From: an uncultured Bacteroidales bacterium
GTDB taxonomy: Bacteria > Bacteroidota > Bacteroidia > Bacteroidales > FEN-979
Assembly: GCA_903885595.1 (NCBI GenBank)
Contig: CAISJJ010000311.1
Coordinates: 1-64,000 of the forward strand
Reading direction: 5' to 3'
DNA length: 64,000 nt
The notes below the pieces were generated by a model. The model saw only the letters and a program-made list of their open reading frames with translations. It did no database searches and had not been told where the DNA came from. Numbering within the stretch: the stretch's first letter is position 1; the number at the start of each line of letters is the position of its first letter. Below are positions 60,684 through 64,000 of this stretch, piece by piece. The translations under genes and the position numbers were made by a program.

Positions 60684-61934
60684 TTATTTTTTCAGGCTTT
60701 TCGAAAGTTTTTTAATGGCATTTTCGATGGAACTTTCCGGTTCAATTATATTGTAATCGCCCCAGAAATCAACATCTTCAAAATCCTGGACTTTCTCGGA
60801 AAAAACCATGTTTGATCTGAAAAGTTCCTGTCCTGCGAATTTAACGATATTATCCTCCCGCCTGTCAGTAATAGCCAACTCCGACATAACGGTATAGTGA
60901 TTCTTAAACAGGCGTCTTTTCCAGTCACAGCGGAATTTCAATTCAATGCGAACATAGTTGAGGTAGTATTTGCCGCCTTGTTCTTTATACGTTACGAGGT
61001 AGCTGGTCGATGTGGGCATAAATAGCAACCCCATAGGTTTTTTCTGAACAAAAACTCGTGAAGCCTTGTCTTCATCACTGAGATCGAGGCTGAATTCGGC
61101 CCGGGTTATAGCAATGTTATCCTGCGAAATGTATAGCTTTCCAATATAAAGCGGGTCTTCATTCACAACAGCAGGCGAGAAAGCAATCACCCAGTTCAGT
61201 TTGTTATCTATATTGACCATCGACCCTAATTCAAAACGGTAGTTATCAAGATTATCCAGCGCAATACTGAGACCGGTGTTTTTGACAATATCGAGTAGCA
61301 TCGATACATTGGGCCCTCCCTGCAGTTGAACCATGACGGTATCGGCTTTTTTCACATTGGTGCTTTTCCTGCCCTTGAAAATTTTAACCTTGTCGTCCTG
61401 CCAGCTTAAATATGGGGATTTATAAATATCGACAACTGCTTCGGAAATTGAAAGATAATCGCGGCGCTGCCTGATCGACTCACGGTAAAAGCCTGTCATC
61501 ATATTTTGTATTCCGCTGTAATTTTTCCCGATGTTATTGAGGGCGATTTCCACGATACTTCGCGCATCCTGGGGGACTACAGATATTTCTTTCAGCTGGA
61601 TTGGCTGAATATCAAGATAGAATGTTTTTTCCTTCCCGATTGCTTCACTGATCTTAAATTTGGCTGTTGCATAACTCATGTGCGATACTTCAAAAAACTC
61701 AGCATTGAGTGACGTGCTTATCTTCAAGGTGAATTCACCATCTGAGTTCGATACGGTTCCAATACCCGTATTTGGAACGGAAATGGTAGCATAAATAATT
61801 TTATCACCAGTTTTGCCATCCTTGAGCAGCCCGCTGATCGTAATGAATGTGTTTTGTGCCGGCGATATACCGCTGTAGGCAAAAAGCAGGAATAATAAAC
61901 CAGCACTGATCATGTTCTTCATGGATGTTTTCAT
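60684..61934 (-). CDS. Carboxypeptidase-regulatory-like domain protein, paralog of the 57508..59127 product without STN
   Basis: ISGLLKDGKTGDKIIYATISVPNTGIGTVSNSDGEFTLKIS; C-terminal FWGDYNIIEPESSIENAIKKL matches FWGDFNFITPEVKLGEALRGI. Confidence 0.82.
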   Translation of the reverse strand: MKTSMKNMISAGLLFLLFAYSGISPAQNTFITISGLLKDGKTGDKIIYATISVPNTGIGTVSNSDGEFTLKISTSLNAEFFEVSHMSYATAKFKISEAIGKEKTFYLDIQPIQLKEISVVPQDARSIVEIALNNIGKNYSGIQNMMTGFYRESIRQRRDYLSISEAVVDIYKSPYLSWQDDKVKIFKGRKSTNVKKADTVMVQLQGGPNVSMLLDIVKNTGLSIALDNLDNYRFELGSMVNIDNKLNWVIAFSPAVVNEDPLYIGKLYISQDNIAITRAEFSLDLSDEDKASRVFVQKKPMGLLFMPTSTSYLVTYKEQGGKYYLNYVRIELKFRCDWKRRLFKNHYTVMSELAITDRREDNIVKFAGQELFRSNMVFSEKVQDFEDVDFWGDYNIIEPESSIENAIKKLSKSLKK

Positions 61935-62019
61935 GGCTATTGGATTTTGGGGTTCATGTTTTAATGGATTATATCTATAAGATACCCCAGGATGAAAATA
62001 CCCTATGAAATTATTCTGC

Positions 62020-62553
62020 TTATTCTATTTTAAAATCCCCGTGACCCTTGAAAAAGAACAACTGACTGGTGCAATGAGCTGCATAATATATTCTGTAATA
62101 ATCCCCCGTCTGATATTTCAGGGGATCAGAAAAATTCAGCACAAGGGCCGAATTACCGGTTTGATTCGGGATGCTGAATGTATCGAGGATCTGAAAAGCA
62201 CGGTTTATGATAACACCTTGAAGCGGGCAAAGTTTCGGTCTCATCAGCATGAAAGTTCCAACAGTGGTCACTGGATTTGGAAATAGCAGTAAAACAATCC
62301 TGGACGTGTCAGACCCCGTAAGATCAAGGTTATGGGTGTTGAAAAGGCTGTATTCTTTTTCGCACCAGGCTGCATCATTGGTCCAATCGGTTGAATCAAC
62401 AGATATTATAGTTCCGGCATTATCAGCAATGGTAATCTTTGTGAAATCCATGCTGGAAGTACAATCGTTGGTCTTTTCATCCGGATCCTTCTTACATCCG
62501 GAAATTAAAAACAAAAGGATTATAACACAGATGAAAACAATCGGGAATTTCAT
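62020..62553 (-). CDS. Hypothetical lipoprotein
   Basis: MKFPIVFICVIILLFLISGCKKDPDEK lipobox. The longer ORF to 63225 overlaps the MBL-fold gene and is not supported. Confidence 0.65.
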   Translation of the reverse strand: MKFPIVFICVIILLFLISGCKKDPDEKTNDCTSSMDFTKITIADNAGTIISVDSTDWTNDAAWCEKEYSLFNTHNLDLTGSDTSRIVLLLFPNPVTTVGTFMLMRPKLCPLQGVIINRAFQILDTFSIPNQTGNSALVLNFSDPLKYQTGDYYRIYYAAHCTSQLFFFKGHGDFKIE

Positions 62554-62721
62554 AAGAGTCAGTTTATAGCAGGGATAAAAGCAAAAAACAAGAACCGGTT
62601 GTGGTATTCGTTGCAAAATTAGTAAATAACAGCGGCAGTACTGAGTATTAATCCCATTACTTACGGGGTACGTTATTAAACCCGGAAATCTGAATTTTGT
62701 AACTTTGATAAAAAAACAGTT

Positions 62722-63429
62722 ATGCAAAAACGTATACTCATATTCCTTGTAATCCTCATAGGATTGATTATAATTGTTGCCGGCTACTTCGGGCTCAGGA
62801 TCTACCTGGGTACGCGCAACATGACACCCACGGAAACCTGCCGGGTCAACGACACGGTTTTTTGCATAAAAGACGGCTTCGTGAATGCCTATGTATTTAA
62901 GGTGAAAACTGGTTTCCTTCTGGTTGATGCAGGCATGGATGAGGGTAAATTCAAAACTGAAATTCGAAAACTGGGAATCGAACCAAAACAGATCACCGAC
63001 ATCCTTTTGACCCATGCCGACAACGATCACACCGGCGCAATCGGTCTTTTCCCCAATGCAAAAATCTATATGCACAAGGATGAAAAACAGATGATCAACG
63101 GGGAAAACGGTAAGTTTCCCCTGGTGAGGTTCAAGTGGAAATATGGTCCCTATAACCTGTTCGGAAGCAACGATACACTTACCCTGGCCGGTATAAAAAT
63201 AAAAGTATACCATACCCCAGGTCACACCCCGGGATCATGCTGTTTCCTCATAGGTGGAGACTACCTGGCCACAGGGGATAATCTTTTCTACAAAAACGGG
63301 AAAATCGAACATTTTGAAGATTTTTTCAATATGGACACCGAAAAACAATCTGCTTCCATTACAGCACTGCCCGGTCCCGCCACCCTGAAATATCTGCTTA
63401 CGGCCCACCAGGGAGTGATCAGGATATAG
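62722..63429 (+). CDS. MBL-fold metallo-hydrolase with N-terminal TM anchor
   Basis: DILLTHADNDHTGAIGLFPNAKIYMHKDE; VYHTPGHTPGSCCFLIGGDYLATGDNLFY. Confidence 0.93.
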   Translation: MQKRILIFLVILIGLIIIVAGYFGLRIYLGTRNMTPTETCRVNDTVFCIKDGFVNAYVFKVKTGFLLVDAGMDEGKFKTEIRKLGIEPKQITDILLTHADNDHTGAIGLFPNAKIYMHKDEKQMINGENGKFPLVRFKWKYGPYNLFGSNDTLTLAGIKIKVYHTPGHTPGSCCFLIGGDYLATGDNLFYKNGKIEHFEDFFNMDTEKQSASITALPGPATLKYLLTAHQGVIRI

Positions 63430-63757
63430 GATCAGCGGAAAAAGATTGGTGTGTCCAAAGACCTGTTGTGGCTAACAGGGTGGCAGGTATGCTCATCATC
63501 AAGAATGGGAAGATTGTTCTTGAACGCTATGCACAGGCCAAACCGGGAGGAATTACGAATGAGGCCGGGAAACCAGCCGGCGATTCGCCGCAATTCAATT
63601 ACGGGAGGTTGTATGCCGGCGAAAGTTTTTATTACCCGCCCGGTAATGGTTACAACTGGTGGTCGATGCCCGAAACAAAATGGGGACCATGGGATTGCCT
63701 TGATGAACCAGCGGTTTGGGGCGATGATGCGATTGTATGATGTTGTTATTGACGGAT

Positions 63758-64000
63758 TCAATAATCCCGTATGCACCTTACACTTAACATGGCGGTTTTT
63801 TCCGATGCGGCGACCATGACCCCGGTGGTACTATTGTCCAGGTAAACACTCCAGGCACTCACCGTATCCTGTTCCGTTGAGGACCACCAATGGGAAATCA
63901 TGTTTGCAGGGGCAAATCCCTTCTCCATTTTCATCCCTTGTTCAAAATTTCCCAGTGTATTTATCATTGAAGTCCATTCGTCTTTCGATGGAATATGCCA
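63758..64000 (-). CDS. C-terminal part of a FISUMP/DUF1566-type protein, truncated by the window end
   Basis: Frame open to the edge: WHIPSKDEWTSMINTLGNFEQG...WWSSTEQDTVSAWSVYLDNS...LSVRCIRDY*. Confidence 0.75.
   Translation of the reverse strand, partial: WHIPSKDEWTSMINTLGNFEQGMKMEKGFAPANMISHWWSSTEQDTVSAWSVYLDNSTTGVMVAASEKTAMLSVRCIRDY

Noticed and set aside
61990-62015. Additional motif-like sites (GGATGAAAATACCCTATGAAATT; also near 28073 and 28590)
   Set aside because: Only partial similarity to the ATGGGTATTYCATG motif and different distance (~55 nt) to the start codon, so not counted as copies.
62020-63225. 401-aa minus-strand ORF
   Set aside because: Its 5' two-thirds is antisense to a well-supported MBL-fold gene. 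Only the lipoprotein-like 3' part (62020-62553, own ATG and lipobox) is accepted.
1-64000. tRNA/rRNA genes, prophage, integrase or intact insertion sequences
   Set aside because: No rRNA or cloverleaf-like segment was recognised by eye and no transposase/integrase ORF appears in the track; a tRNAscan/Infernal run would be needed to exclude small RNAs.

Overview
This is a 64 kb chromosomal window, most likely from an uncultured Bacteroidetes/Bacteroidales-type bacterium. That guess rests on protein style: SprT-like and DUF47/Pit genes, ECF sigma/FecR/STN genes, and two-component-regulator-propeller kinases. It is mostly housekeeping and cell-envelope genes: ispG (5'-truncated), lipid kinase, O-antigen ligase, glycosyltransferases, pgk, Mla-type ABC genes, mannose-1-P guanylyltransferase, S9 peptidase, hemW, sensor kinases, DUF47/Pit, acs, several ABC-importer loci, a pyruvate-decarboxylase-type enzyme, and an ECF-sigma/anti-sigma locus. 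Four things stand out. (1) Families of 7-8 bp tandem repeats, plus one palindromic element, lie between genes and also in frame inside at least four conserved enzymes (IspG, a GT9 glycosyltransferase, HemW, an RlmI-like methyltransferase). The inserts are stop-free and sit at apparent domain or loop boundaries. One composite repeat occurs as an inverted pair flanking the 3' half of the GT9 gene. (2) Two ABC-importer loci carry partner-switching-like domains: an ABC ATPase with an apparently degenerate RsbW/GHKL-like C-terminus next to a solute-binding/permease fusion with a permuted lobe order, and a TrpXYZ-like operon encoding a STAS protein. (3) An approximately 34 bp motif recurs 23-28 nt upstream of several leftward start codons, including both importer loci. 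(4) A PDC/IpdC-like gene is flanked by gene debris. All homology calls were made by eye from translated sequence; no database search was run.
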